A stretch of DNA of 64,000 nucleotides from Mesodorylaimus sp. YZB2_4 (GCA_030248295.1 JASANH010001724.1:496001-560000); one strand, 5' to 3'; counted from the first letter of the stretch, positions 1 through 12,112 are shown. The notes: generated by a model from the letters alone, not told the origin. Program-made: numbers and translations.

Positions 1-149
1 GTGGGCTATGAACCCTGTCGGTGTTCGACAGCCGAGACTGTCTACTCGTTTGGCGTCCGTCTCTCCCCACTCGGAGCACCTCTCGGGTACCGAATGAGTC
101 TGCCACGGCCTGGCGTGCAAGGTCATCGAAGCTTTGTGGTTCGCAAACC

Positions 150-265
150 GATTTCCGTCACCGGGGATCGAACCTAGGACGAGTCCAGCCGCTCGCTCCC
201 AAGCAATACAGAGTCGAATGCCAAGAGCACCACCACGGTCGCTATGACCGTCACATCGACCCAAC
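150..265 (-). repeat. tRNA-like SINE remnant
   Basis: On the minus strand, positions 174-164 carry a Pol III B-box-like element (GGTTCGATCCC). The sequence before it does not fold into a full tRNA and the A box is poor, so this is read as a decayed tRNA-derived repeat and not a working tRNA. Confidence 0.35.
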
Positions 266-1744
266 GCGTCATGAGTAAAACCAGCAGTAAAAGATGAGTT
301 ATTCAGCTAACATCTGGAGTGGAGAGACGGAGGCCATAGAAGCAGTCAGGGGCGCACGTGTTTTGGAGTGTGTTACGTGGCTCTAGAAAAATGCTCAGTT
401 TCAGTTAAGCTAACTGAATCTCCAGATTGATTCAGTTACAGTTGCACTTGGCGCTATCCGCTCATGCATTATTACAGGCGAAAACTATGTCCAGTTCAGC
501 ATGGCATCAGGCATAGGCGCCCCGAATGAAGAGATTTGATGGATTCCTTCTCGGCCTCGCTTATATGAATTTTAGTCGCAGTCTACAGGCAAAACGGGCT
601 CTCAGAAGTAGGCAAAATCAAATTCACAAAATTGAAAAGTTAGCTTACTACGATCAGGGGTCTTACCTCTTTTCTTCCGATCAGGACGAACTGTCCGTGT
701 CCACACTGGGCGCCAAACTTCCAAGAACCAAGAACACGAATAAAAATTTGATTCAACGAAGTCTGCTGTTGAGCTACTAAACTATTGATCCCGTCAGTGT
801 TATCGCGTTTTTCACTAATGCTTATCCGAATCATCTGAAAAACTTACATTTGGAGGTATTTTCCATGAGAAAACAATAATTGCGAGATGCTCGTTTAATT
901 TCGTGTTGATCTCTTGCTGAATGTATTGCCATAAAATATTTTCGAGCCTCTTTGTTTAAAAGAATAAAACGGACGGTATTTTTGGCAAGGCCACCCATAT
1001 ACAACAAGTATTTTTGGAACATATGACATTTAAATCTTGGCACAAAATGATCTAAAATGAGGAAAACATGTTTGGACAAAACTTATTGTTTTCTTCAACA
1101 AAACAGTTAAATAATGACTTTTCTCGAGCTGACGAACATCTTTTCATGTGACGAGCAACTCATACATTGTCAAATAAATTATCCGCTCAGATGTTCTGAT
1201 GATGTTCCATGCACATGTCACGTGCACAGTCCACTCGACGGTAATGAGGAAAACATGATTTTGTTCAAGCAGAAGTCGAATCCGCCATTGCCTTACTTCC
1301 TCGTCGTCATGGACAGAAAGAAAAAGGTTTGTTTGCAAAGAAAACTGTGAGACCTCGCACTGGCTCCTTGGCTGCCGCTAGAAGCGGTCGCGTGACTGGT
1401 GGTGTATTTCCTACGCTGGCATATTTCAAATCAAAAGAAAACAGATTACACTGGTTTTAAGTGTGCAGCCTATGATTTACATTAGTCAATGATCATGTTG
1501 TGAGGCGGTGTTGCAATTGAAGAAAAAAGGAAAGCTGGTACAGAATGAAGGACACTGCTCAATGAGCGATTTTCATGTGTGCACGCTGACTTTCAATAAA
1601 ATCCTCAGACCACCGAAAGAAACTTAATGCCAATGTGTTGCACGGCTTATGAATTTCCCCGACCCTCTACCCCTCAAATATTTCCCTCGCGAGAGAGGGA
1701 AAGCTGTAGGAAGATAGAAATCAAAAGCTCATTCCTACGTCGAA
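266..1744. other. No gene recognised
   Basis: Only short, low-quality frames are present on both strands, with no recognisable protein motif and no exon chain with good splice sites. The sequence is A/T-rich intergenic DNA. Confidence 0.5.
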
Positions 1745-1830
1745 GTGTCATGGCCGATCCAAAAAATCAACGACCGAAAATTCGGATCATCCGATCTGAA
1801 CTATCCGATCCGACATTCTACGCCGATGGC
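1745..1830. repeat. Short-word array (GATCCG family)
   Basis: The words GATCCG, GATCTG and CGGATC recur in both orientations and are linked by an A-tract (GATCCAAAAAATC). Related sequence occurs near 3585-3610 and 17370-17480. No protein is encoded. Confidence 0.5.
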
Positions 1831-1999
1831 GTTTGGAATGACCGCTGGCGAACAATTAATTATTGCGCAATTTTTCCCTGGCCACTCTAGTGTAATAAAT
1901 AAGATGAGATCAATATTCGCGTTGATGATTCCTTTTTACTGATCATTGGAGTGATTGTTATCTGACGTCGTGAGACCAGAGGAAACATAGACAGCCCAA

Positions 2000-2640
2000 A
2001 CGGGCACATCGGCAATCGTCAAGTCGAACTTTACAAAATCGAAAAATTGTAATTTGTTGATTGTTCTTAGGTGCAAAAGAAAGCTTTCTGGAAAATATCC
2101 GAGTCGTCTGGCCAATCAATCAGCAGTGGCGGCGGCCTGAAGTCCTGAGAATTTTTTAAGTTTTTGTATGGTGCGGAACATGAGCTTCGAGAAAAACACG
2201 TGGGGCTCGTTCCAATCAAGATTTTTCGGGTTTTAGGCTTACAGTTTGAGCTTCCGACACTTGGGTTTCAGGCAAAAAATCCAGAAGAATTTAAAAAATT
2301 CCTGGGACTGTAGGCGCTGACTGGGTTGAAAGGAAATTCATTTCTTTTCCTGATGAACCCCTTTGACACATTACCAGTCTTGATGGTCGCCGATTCTCGA
2401 GTTTTTTTCGCTAGCTAGTCAGAAATTTCTGTTTTCCGCATTTTGATCTTATGTATAAATGGATAAAATGGGTGACCAAATCGAAGAGAAACATGGTTTT
2501 ATTAGCTCAAGTTTGCTGAAAGGTACGCCAGTGATTGTTCCTGTATGTGAAGTCATGGATTTCTCTTGCTGGAAAATCGAAATTATCGATTATTGATCAA
2601 GGTTGATTTTTTCCCTTGACCGCTGATCACTTTTTTTGAG
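2000..2640 (+). repeat. Dispersed repeat, copy 1 of part B
   Basis: Positions about 2010-2330 match about 60286-60640 in the same orientation. Shared blocks include GTCAAGTCGAACTT, the stretch around TAGGTGCAAAAG, and GTCTGGCCAATC. The match is diverged and holds no open frame. It marks an old dispersed repeat whose two halves are contiguous at 59.5-60.7 kb but separate here. Confidence 0.6.
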
Positions 2641-3584
2641 TTTTTGAGTTCAATCAATTTGTGTCACTGAAAGAAAGCAGGAGAAATAATATCCTTATTC
2701 GTTTTGAAATATCTTCGTAAAACTGATCACTTCAAAGAGGCAAGTGATATCGAATCAAAGCACGTCTCGATCATAAAATTTCGAACAAAACAAAATCCAC
2801 TCACGCAACCCAAAACACCAGGAGGAAGAAAACATCCACACGGCAAACAGCACACAAGCATCTTTCCAACGAAAAGCCCACTCTCTCGGCTGCATCTCGA
2901 TGTGCAGTTCGGACAGGCTTTCGAAGATCAAAGGAGCTATTCACATTGTGACCAAACGTCCTACCCTAAACCAACGGAAGAACTTTGAAACGATTACGCT
3001 TCTGCAAAAGGGTCACACCGATTCAAAATTCCACCAAATCCCACCTCCATTCCCCCTCCCCTCCTCAACTTTTTTCAGTTCCTGATGATGTCTGAGATAA
3101 GACGAAACGTTGAAAATACGAATAAAATGCCGATCTTGAGTTATTGTTTGGTTTTCTTGCTCCTTTGGAAATGTCGCTACAAAGACGTCTCAATGTCAAC
3201 ACAGAGCCCAGAAACAAAACAAGCGAACGCAAAAGTTGGCAAGGTTGCCTTTTCAGATTTTGCAAACGTTTGGAGTGGGACGACAGAAATATTAGTGAGG
3301 AGTGAAAAGAAGTGGAATTTTTCGTTTTTATAAACAAGTTTGAAGTTGTGGTTTTTGCGTCATTTTAGGAGCAGCATGGATCTTCTTTACTTTATTTTAT
3401 CAGCTTGTAAAGTAGATCCGTGATGAGCAGTGTGGTAAAGCGTTGAGAGGGACTGTTTGTGCCTGGCACCATGATAATAAATATTTTATGTTTATCATGG
3501 GAGCAATCTTTCGAAAAAAAGTTGATGCGTTATTGATTCTTCAAAAAAATTAAAAGTATTTCACGTTACCCAGTCCAAAACTCA
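2641..3584. other. No gene recognised
   Basis: Frames of 60-95 codons occur (for example 2704-2988 on + and 3065-3337 on -). They overlap each other on opposite strands, match no family I know and lack splice-supported extensions. Confidence 0.45.
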
Positions 3585-4375
3585 TCTGATCCGAAGCATC
3601 CGATCCGACAAAGGGGCCGCACAAATACGACGTCGTCCGCCAGGAGGGAGGGGGTCGCCAAAAAAACGATCTTGTACGACAGGGAAAGCAAGCAAAATAC
3701 GACGTCGTCTATGCACTGCATATTCCAAGGTCATACTACTTGCTGTACAGACTGCAAGCCTCTGAGCAACGCCAACCCATGTCCTGCAATTGGTCCCAAA
3801 CCCACCGAAACCCAATGGGTTTTTGGGTTGTATTGGGTGTCATGTCCATAGGTATCGGTTTATGCTGGGTGGGCTAGTAAATTCCCAGGCCTGGGTTGGG
3901 TCGGAAAGCCAAACCCAGATAAACCCAACTTTTTTAAATCTCGGCAAATTACGCCTCCAGCGGATACAATTAAAAAATCACGCCTCAAATTATCGTCACT
4001 CCGTCAAATCACGCCTCCCTATGCAAAATCTGGAAGAATGAAAATTACTTGTTCAGGTTTTTGAAATTTGGCTTTGAATTTTTAAAACTGAAGATACTGT
4101 ATGAGGTGACAACGGTTGAATTTGGGTCCGATTTTTTAAAATGACTTGGGCCTTGGTTTGAGGTGAATGTGGCCCTCGAGGGTCTGGGCTTGGGTCGGCG
4201 GTGTGTGGTTTCAGATTCAATGCTAGACCTGGACGCTAACGCTCTGTGAATTTTGGCCTGCTGTCCTCAAAAACTTCAAAAATTTTGAACGCTTCAGAAA
4301 ATTTTATCTGATTAATCTCCAAAAAACCACTTCTGAATGGGAGTTAAAAATAAAGAGTCCCTAGTACGCTCTTGC
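3585..4375 (+). repeat. Dispersed repeat, copy 1 of part A (GGGTTT words)
   Basis: This stretch matches about 59540-60275 in the same orientation. Shared blocks include CGACGTCGT, TCCTGCAATTGGTCCCA, a run of CCCAA/GGGTT words, AAATCTCGGCAAATTACGCC and GTGGCCCTCGAGGGTC. Copies are roughly 75-80 percent alike by eye. No coding potential is evident. Confidence 0.7.
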
Positions 4376-4648
4376 TACTGTACTATAAGGTACCATCGTC
4401 AACCGGTAATTCAATTTCCTCTCAATCCTCTCACTTAATCTTGTCTGAACAAAGTGATTGGCTGCAGACATTGTACAATTTTCAAATTTCTGAAAACGGT
4501 GATTTGCTTCATAAAATGGATGACACGAATGCTATGAATTTTTTCACCAAAACTCGGGTTTAATCCAGGTGAAATATAATGGCATGTGAGTATTTACAGC
4601 AACATTCTGTTCACACCACTGACAGCGTCGGACGCAGCGTGGGGCGCC

Positions 4649-6402
4649 ATGGGACAAAAGAATCAATTTTGTTTCTTTATCGACCAGGAAACTTGTTTTC
4701 TTTCATGGATGGCCAGGCCTTTGGAGCAGGCCTCTTCGATCTCCCATCTGTCTTCACCTGCCGATAGCCCACTGGAATTAAGTCCTCTAGAACAAGCACG
4801 GGAAGAAATGGTCCAAAAAGTCAGCATAGCAGGCTGGAAAGAAGCTCTCGATGAAAAAATATTTCCAGTTCGAGTCATGTTTCAGGTAACCCTTCTCATA
4901 TTCACCTGCTTCTGTCTGCGAGACACCGCAATGATCATCGAGCATTGGCGGATGAGCGGGTTCACGGACGAGGTGACAGTCGAGCGGGAACAACATAGCT
5001 TTCCATTCAGCAATGTGACCGTTTGCGGTCAAGTCGGCATCAACTCGACGTTTGTCAAAGACAACCTTCGAGTGCGGCAAAAAATTATTGAGACTTACAC
5101 AAAGGGGACTGGCAAGACAGCTGACGACTTTTATGAAGACCTGGCTGTATTTCTGACCATCACTTTGCGCCCTCCTCTTTTCAATATCCTAACATTAAGT
5201 CTATTCTCTAAAGTTATGATTGACAATCCTATCATGGGGAACTATTCTGACTTTATTCCGAAGGCGTATCCCTCCTGCAGTAGTATGCTGAAACGATGCT
5301 GGTTCGATGGAGCCGAGTTCTATTGCTGTGCCAAAACTGTGCAGTCCATCGATGACGATCACATTTGCTATTTGATTCCGGTAAGTGAGACCGCAGCAAA
5401 ACAAGTTGGACTCAGTATACACGCAGAGTTAAATTGCAGCTTAATTTTGACAGCGACAATGCCGAATCTTCGCCCATGACAGTTTTACAGTCCAGTCCTG
5501 GACCCTTGCACGGCCTAACAATCGAGGCTTCTCTGTCAGTCGAAAAGATGCCATCTGCTGACGAGGTGGCTGGCAATGGATTCAAGATTTTCGTAGATCC
5601 TATCCCCATGAAGTGTGCTCAATCACCTCAGCTAGCCTCACATCGAATGAGACATTTATCAGAGTCGTCCCCGCATTTCGTTCGTTGACCACAGATTGCG
5701 CTGCATTGCGCGCACTGAAAACCAATCTGACCGCCGCTGTCTATCATGATCCAGACTGCATTTTATGTGGATCACGCTATGACGAATCCTCCCAGTTCCT
5801 TGGTTGCAGGCAAATTTTGTTCCTAGAACGCCCTCAGAATGCTTGCAGTGCCCTCACAACATACCTTGCTGCACAAATATTAGTTGATCCAGCCGCAATG
5901 CTTGGCAAAGGAAGTGCGATTGTGTCACTGTATGGCGAGGAAACGGTAAGTCTGAATACAGCGATTTTTTAATTCACATTTCGATTTTACTCTTTCAAAA
6001 ATCATTATACTGTAGGTTGCCAAAAATATGCGAATGGTCGATCGCGCGGTTTCATTGGCTACTCAAAACATTTTCTGCCAAAAACACTGTCAGCGTTGGA
6101 CCTATATCAGCACAGGCAGCTGTTATGAATTGGAACCTGCAAACGTCAACTCTTCTAGTACAGGGAAAGAAGAACCAATGTACAGCAAAATAAACGTGTT
6201 CTATTCGGATTTTTTCTATCTGCACTATCAGCAAGCCAAGGAAACCACGGCCTACCTCGCCTTCTACGATGTCGGTAATGTAGTGGGTCTGTATTGGGGA
6301 ATGTCCGTCATTGGCTTCTTTCATGTGATCTACTATGTTCTCAGATATTTTTATATTAGGTTTCGTGAGCGGAAGACTCGGGTCGCTCCTGCTGCATACT
6401 AA
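4649..6402 (+). CDS. DEG/ENaC-family cation channel subunit (frame break in exon 2)
   Basis: This is a two-transmembrane subunit of the degenerin/epithelial sodium channel family, a plasma-membrane sodium channel class gated by touch, acid, peptides or other ligands. Exons by splice signals: 4649-5380, 5440-5945 and 6016-6402, with donors GTAAGTG and GTAAGTC. Exon 1 has TM1 (around VMFQVTLLIFTCF) followed by FPFSNVTVC, the family's post-TM1 FPxVTxC motif. Exon 2 has GLTIEASLSVE and GNGFKIFVD, the family's palm/beta-ball signature. Exon 3 has FCQKHCQRWTY, then INVFYSDFFYL and DVGNVVGLYWGMS, giving the G-x-S selectivity filter as GMS and then TM2. The product would be about 540 residues, normal for the family. 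The start is the first in-frame ATG after upstream splice-like sequence, so an upstream exon is possible. Between about 5600 and 5630 the frame changes by one base with no plausible intron: pseudogene, error or unseen micro-intron. Confidence 0.8.
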
Positions 6403-6522
6403 AACAGTAGTGATGACTGATTTGTCAATAAGCTTTCTCTTTCAAGGCGCTTCCAACTTTACTCCATGAGATGAATCGCCAGCTGCGGCAATGCGCTCTC
6501 TACTGTACATCGACTGACCGTG

Positions 6523-7905
6523 AGCCCAAAATATAGTTCGATGCGATGCGCCAAATGAGCGCGTGATGCGTCAATTCACATAGAGCGCTAATTGACACAG
6601 TCAACCCTCATTCGCCGCAAGCAGGTATACTATCATAATGGTGATTCCGCGTCAAGAGCGCGCTCGCATTGTTCCGAATGCGAGGTCGCACTTTTTTATT
6701 TTCTACCCTGCTACGGGCACCATGCGACTAAACGCGTCAGGCGACTATTCGCAACCGCAACGAAAGCGGGTGCGAGGTCGCGTGCGGCCCTGTATGTGGC
6801 GTCTGTAAGCGTCTGGCTGGCGAGCTGGTCCGCGCTAATGATGTAGCCTTGTTGTGTACGTCTTTGCGTTTTGGTTGATTCAGTGCCTTGCGATTGCATT
6901 TTTTAAAAGCTACCTGTAAGCTCTAAAATTGTTAGAGAAAAAGCTGTCGTGCCCTTACTCAATGTAATTTCGAAAATGAGTAAGACATTCAGCATGGGAT
7001 TACTGATTATTCTGAATCATCGTTCACAAGCTGGATTGTCATTCAATGACTGACTGAAATTTTCATACTGCTTCCTGATGCGGCTGAACCAGGTTATGTT
7101 ACTGCCGCATGGCATGCAAAAAATTGCGAAGTGCCATATGTATCTCTGGAACTGAATTGCGGTTGACTGTTGAGTGATACCCTTCCTTATAAGTAGTCGT
7201 TGCTGCCCGTTCATTTTGGAAGTGATTCCAAACGGATTGTTGAAATTGATGGCCATTGATCCAAGTCTCCCGGAAATAGGCGGCAAAAATTACGCCACGG
7301 ACCAATATCTTACTGATCCATGAGTACGGGCAGAACAGTCCGCTCCTGGTCGAATTCGAGGACATGCCAACCCAAACTAACCAGTTTCTATCGCAGTAAA
7401 GCTGAAGCTTTGACTCTTCTAAAGCACGCTTTGACTGGATGTTCGGCGGGTCGATTTTCAACTTTCGTTAGATATTTTCCCCTTCGCCCTTCATGCCTCA
7501 CGGAAGCGGCAGCATAAACCAAGGGCGCCGTTCCGTCTTTTAGCGCTTGAATGTTTAGCTTGAATCGTCGAGGCGACAAAATTACTGTACAGTAATATGG
7601 AAATGGTTGTAATTTGACAAATTTATCATATGTAGCGATAATGAAAAGATCTTTTAAGACATATAAGTTTTCTTGAGCGTACTAATGATAAGATAGGCCC
7701 ATGAATGACCCGTGCGCGCTGTTCACAGCGATTACCGTGGCGAGGTGACCTCGCCTTCGGAACAATGCATGCGTGCTCTTGACTCAATACTGCCTCAACT
7801 ATGCTGTCGCGCGGCTGTGCATCGCATCGCTTGGATTTAGCAATTTGACGCATCGCATTAATACTGATCGCATCGCACGCAACACGTCGCATCGCGTCAA
7901 ACAGT
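6523..7905. repeat. Foldback-like element with GATGCG-word ends
   Basis: The left end (6523-6575) has AGCCCAAAATATAGTTCGAT followed by GATGCG words. The right end (about 7800-7900) has the inverse words GCATCGCATCG. A second inverted block inside the ends, near 6645-6695 and 7735-7790, contains GCATTGTTCCGAA in opposite orientations. The left tip matches the MITE at 56095-56222. The interior has no recognisable transposase. Confidence 0.5.
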
Positions 7906-8080
7906 TTCCTCCTGGTCGAATTCGACGACCTGCCAGCCCAAACTAACCAATTCCAGTCGCAGTAAAGCTGAAGCTTTTACTCTTCTGAACCACGCTTTGA
8001 CTAAATGTTCAGCGGGCTGATTTTCAACAATCGTTAGATATTTTCCCCTTCGCCCTTCATGCCTCACGGAAGCGGCCTTT
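7336..8080 (+). repeat. Interrupted direct repeat of about 175 bp
   Basis: Positions 7336-7508 and 7903-8078 are near-copies. Both run from CTCCTGGTCGAATTCGA to CCTCACGGAAGCGGC. They are separated by about 390 bp that holds the right end of the GATGCG-word element. Read on the minus strand the left copy encodes DGTAPLVYAAAS, which resembles the first helix of an ankyrin repeat, but no longer ankyrin frame is present. Confidence 0.6.
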
Positions 8081-8556
8081 AATGGCTGTGAATGATACAG
8101 AGTGCTAGTCAGCGGCTATCATACATAGACTGCTGGCATATCTTCTAATATCCCCGTGGTTACATTTGCGACGACAGAATATTCAGGAGCGTCTCTGATC
8201 GAAAGCCCTCTTCAACAGCTCTGTCAGAAAAAAAATTGCTGCCACAACTTCAAGCGCTTTGAGATACCCTAGCCCTGATCCAGTCAGGTACTTTTGCGTG
8301 GGTCGAAGCGGGTAATCTTTTTGAATAACCGTGTCAAATGGGTCAAACATTATGCAGTGTAGCAAGTTCTTGCTATTAACAGCTACAAAAAGTGTTACAT
8401 CTATCCAAAAATTTAGGTAAGGAGTAATTAGTATACATCCATGCATGAGTCTTTCTATTCTAGGAATTAGGTCAAAAACCTATTCCCAGACATCTTCCCC
8501 GTCTTCTTTTGCGCCTTCAGCTACCTCCTTAAATGACTGGCTTCTAATGGAGGCTG
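8081..8556. other. No gene recognised
   Basis: An 87-codon frame on the minus strand (8183-8446) matches nothing I know. No splice-linked exons are seen. Confidence 0.4.
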
Positions 8557-8990
8557 TTGCAAAGATTGGTTCCCGCTGGTCGATGTCTTTTTCTTAGAAA
8601 AATCTGTACTACGGACATCTGTCAGTTATGTGAGGAATCTACAGACACAATCGAGCATTACTTTTTTGAGTTTGTGCATAATCAGTCATTTTGGGGGCTG
8701 CAGTATTGTGCAGTCTACTTCGTGTTATCGAGAGATGTTGCCACCTTGTGTTCGATCGACTTGTCATTGCCCTTGAAGGTAATACTTTTGTGGGCGTGTT
8801 TTTATCTATAACTGTAAGAGGAAAAAAGATCCTTTCTTTTTGGCCCGTTCTATTAGTGCCATTCGCAGCTGGTATAATGTGCTGGTTTTGGCTGCTTATA
8901 GATCACGGGGTAAGAAGCTTTTCAAGTGCCAGTGGAAGGACGTCTTTACTCGCCTGTTCATAAATGACACCTGTGCCATTCGTTAGAAGT
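8557..8990 (+). pseudogene. Non-LTR retrotransposon fragment, ORF2 C-terminus
   Basis: Translated across frames, this shows CQLCEESTDTIEHYFFE, the C-x2-C ... H motif found near the C-terminus of many LINE reverse transcriptases. A basic tail follows (SRGKKLFKCQWKDVFTRLF). Stops and frame shifts break it. It is a dead 3' fragment of a LINE. Confidence 0.55.
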
Positions 8991-9240
8991 TGATTCTTGT
9001 CTTTTGGCCGCCTGCTTTGTCTGACTGTCATGTTAGTAGGCGATTGTGTGAGCCACTTTATTATTCCGAGTCATAATTTAGGGTCCTACAAACGAAGTTT
9101 TGTGTTTTCTGCAACGGATTTATGGAACTCTGCACAATGGGATTACGCTCGGTCGACTTTTCGTGGATTCAGTAACTTTATCAGGCATATGAGTTTTGGT
9201 TAATTTTATGTCTACCACCCGTCAAGTGCATGTATTTGCA
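8991..9240 (+). pseudogene. LINE ORF2 3' end fragment (WNS motif)
   Basis: The frame 8997-9203 contains FVFSATDLWNSAQWDYA, the usual F-x-x-R/A-x-x-x-x-WNSLP-like motif near the end of LINE ORF2. Related DNA lies at 47100-47220, sharing TTTTGTGTTTTCTGC and the downstream GAGTGCATGTATT-like block, so both are copies of one family. Confidence 0.5.
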
Positions 9241-10076
9241 TGGGTATAGAGTAAACGATGATGATGATGATGGACCAATCTGGGCAAGTATCCCAGATGC
9301 ATGTGAGCAGGAAGCAGTGAAGTGCACCGTCTATTGCAGTCAAGGCTTCAGCTGTAACCCACGATGTATCCGCTCTATGATGATAACTGGTGTGCACGAG
9401 AGGGGAGTGGAGGTGAACCAAGTTGAACGAGTGCTTGAAAAATTGGACAGCATCATCTTTTTGTTTGCATTCATGCCTTCTTTGCTGTTTTGTTGTACGT
9501 GTTCCCGCCAGAAACTGGGTTTTTCTGAGGCCACACTAACATCCATATATCATGCTTTGGCAGAAGTGAAAAGCTAAATAAAAAACGTCTTGCACTCCCA
9601 CTGCATTAATCTGCAGCAATAATGTCCTTGGACTACATTCATGTCATCTACATAAAAAAATCAGCTCAACCTGACCCGAAACTTTTCTTCCACTCGAAGC
9701 GGAGGGAGCTTTCGAGTGGATGAAAGCCGTCTTAACTAAACTTTCCAATATATATATATATATGTTTCATTCAAAGTTGAAATGAGACTTCTCGGTGAAA
9801 GAAGAGATGGATAATCACGAGAGCAAATGTGTGGCTGTTCAGAACGTATGCGTGTGCGTGCGTGCAAAAGAGCAAGGTCTTTCGCGAAACATCGTCAGCA
9901 GGTAACTCGTTATTACTGTTCACGAATAGCTAACACATTTTCAAAAACACGCCTCTGCATTTAATCCTCTTTCTAGCATGGAGCCATGTTTTCCAGCACA
10001 TGTTTTGAAAAACCATGAAACAAAAATAGTCCATCCTCCTCGACTATCAAGTCACGGGAACACAATTAATTATTGC
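9241..10076. other. Intergenic; microsatellites only
   Basis: Contains a GATGAT run near 9255 and a TA run near 9749. The frame 9230-9577 and its antisense partner match nothing known. This is the region downstream of the first receptor gene. Confidence 0.45.
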
Positions 10077-11063
10077 CTACTGTACAGTAGTATGGTAAAC
10101 GGAAACTACGGCACCTGCGCAAGCTTTAAATTTTTTTCTGGCAGCATCTCGAAAAGGGCTGCTCAATATGAGCAACACGAAAAAGTGAACAGCGGCATTG
10201 AAGACGACGACCTCCCTGCCGTATCGGTTGGTCAGTGCCTTGCCCACGTCGTCAGAGTAGAGAGCCATGAGGACGATGACCAGTCGGCCGCCCAGGTGGG
10301 TGACCAGGTGGGTGAGCACGATGACCGTGATGGCCCGCACAATCTTAGCATCGGCATCGGGCCTGTGCTCGTGCTGGTCCGTGTTCTGGGGTCCGATGGC
10401 CATGACTTGGAATTTCTTCTTGCGCCACCATATTCCCCAGGCCAGGACGAGATTGAGTAGGACGATGCAGCCGGAGACGGACATCTGGAACGTGGTCATG
10501 GTCGACAGGGTGGATGGGAAAACGGTGTCCTCGATGCCGCACGTTTTGAGCACGATGTCTCGACCAGACCACGAATTCTCAAAGTGCACGGCCAGCTGCA
10601 CGAGGGCGAAGGTGTAGGCGCCGACGACCAAGGGGATGGTCAGCTTCCGATACGTCCACAGCCTGTACTGGTGGGGGCACAGGGTGGCCAGGACGCGGTC
10701 GATGACCAGCACTGCAGCCATGGCCAAGGATATGAGCTGGGCGAATGTGATCACGCACACCTCCAGACAGCACTCGAACATGGTCACCAGCTCCCCTCGC
10801 CCGGCCAGGTGCCTGTACACCCGGACCGACCCCGTGCTCATGTAGCCCGCGCCCAGCAGGAAATCGCTGAAGGCGTTGAACGCCAGCAGCACGAAACATT
10901 TTGTGTGCAGAGGCTTCGACAGGGCGATGATCAATATGATCATTGTGTTGAAAATGATGGCCAGTGCTCCCAGGGGTATGAACAGAGCATTCGGGGCCAA
11001 CGTGGCACCCATGAGGAAACTTGATCGGTCCAACATATCGGACAGCGACTCGTTGCTCGCCAT
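10077..11063 (-). CDS. Srsx-like 7TM chemoreceptor, paralogue 1
   Basis: An intronless 328-residue G-protein-coupled receptor, probably a chemosensory receptor in the membrane of sensory cells. Seven hydrophobic segments are visible at about residues 26-50, 56-77, 98-121, 141-161, 188-211, 243-266 and 283-302. Family-like marks are KPLHTKCFVLLAFN after TM1, a cysteine pair in the TM3 region (ECC) and the TM4-5 loop (KTCGIE), DRVLATLCPHQYR in place of DRY, and a basic WRKKKFQ at the start of loop 3. An NPxxY motif is absent from TM7. The ATG at 11063 is supported by a TATA-like box about 70 bp upstream. It is nearly identical to the gene at 18624-19607 from TM2 to loop 3, but the first 20 and last 30 residues differ more. 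The ligand is unknown. Confidence 0.85.
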   Translation of the reverse strand: MASNESLSDMLDRSSFLMGATLAPNALFIPLGALAIIFNTMIILIIALSKPLHTKCFVLLAFNAFSDFLLGAGYMSTGSVRVYRHLAGRGELVTMFECCLEVCVITFAQLISLAMAAVLVIDRVLATLCPHQYRLWTYRKLTIPLVVGAYTFALVQLAVHFENSWSGRDIVLKTCGIEDTVFPSTLSTMTTFQMSVSGCIVLLNLVLAWGIWWRKKKFQVMAIGPQNTDQHEHRPDADAKIVRAITVIVLTHLVTHLGGRLVIVLMALYSDDVGKALTNRYGREVVVFNAAVHFFVLLILSSPFRDAARKKFKACAGAVVSVYHTTVQ

Positions 11064-11130
11064 ATCGCCTTTTTGTGCTCATCAGGCACAGTCCAGAGGA
11101 TGGAATGGAGTACTTGAGGAGGTCAAGACT

Positions 11131-11140
11131 CCTATATAAT
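11131..11140 (-). promoter_or_regulatory. TATA box of receptor paralogue 1
   Basis: The minus strand reads ATTATATAGG, 68-77 bp before the chosen ATG. All three receptor paralogues have a TATA-like element at a similar distance. Confidence 0.45.
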
Positions 11141-12112
11141 CCGATAGGAGACAATTCGAGTTGCCTACGCTAACAGATTGCTTGCTCCCGAGATGCTGAT
11201 AAGTCGTATTTAATTATGCACTTGGCAGCAGTTACTATACACATACTAGATTTAGAGGGGGTATCGCATGACGTCAATCGTGATTTTCAGCTTCCCTGTT
11301 TTCATTGAAGCACAGGAGGGCTAGGATGATTGGAGGAAAGAGGCGGAGCTGTAAGAGAGAAATAAAGCTGCTTTTTGCCTAGAATAATAATCCTGTTAGA
11401 TGGAAGAGGCTGTAGCGATTTTAGTGAACAAAGTTTCTGTCACAAGTTATAACCCGCTCACAAATGTATATAATGCGATTGCTCGATATTGCGAAACTGC
11501 GTTAATTAGAGGCCCCAGATATCGTCCAGGGTGTAAGATTCAGATGAAGCTTTGATTGGGAAGCGTGGGCCACAAAGGCCAAGGGTGCAATTGTACTAAA
11601 AAATCACGAGCTCACTGACTCGGAAAGCTGTATTTTCAATCGCCGTCCCTTGTGAAGAAATTGCATTATTTTTCAGTTGATAGACAAAATGATGTATGTG
11701 CCTGACTCGCATAATGGGTGCAAGAAAACTTGTTCCAAGAAATCACCTGGGGCTTGCTTTTACGTTTACACTTTACTTTTACACACTCTGATTTTACGTA
11801 TTTGGAATGCAGAAAACATAGTCCTGTGTTCGGAGAGAAGGGTGTATAGAAAGTGTCAAACGTAGAAGACCCTGGGTACAAAACGTGCTTCAATAAGTTT
11901 TACTCTCCCCGAAGAAGAACTGCGTTACTGTCATCGTCTTGCGCATATTTAACCCTTTAATAACATCATGACGCTCACAGCTCACCGCTCACAGATCATC
12001 GCTCACAGATCATTGCTCACAGTCGGATGTCAACGTCATAGTGCTTTTTTCTTCTTCAGCTGATCGTTAGAAATCCATGTCATGACAACAATAGGGCATT
12101 CATTCTTGCTTT
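11141..12112. other. Intergenic; GCTCACAG short-word array at 11975-12030
   Basis: No gene is recognised. Around 11975-12030 the words GCTCACAG and GATCAT recur four to five times in direct order. Frames at 11666-11893 (-) and 11677-11865 (+) overlap and are not convincing. Confidence 0.45.

Noticed and set aside
7388..7579. Ankyrin-repeat gene on the minus strand
   Set aside because: Only one helix-like piece (DGTAPLVYAAAS) is seen; no second repeat or full 33-residue unit follows.
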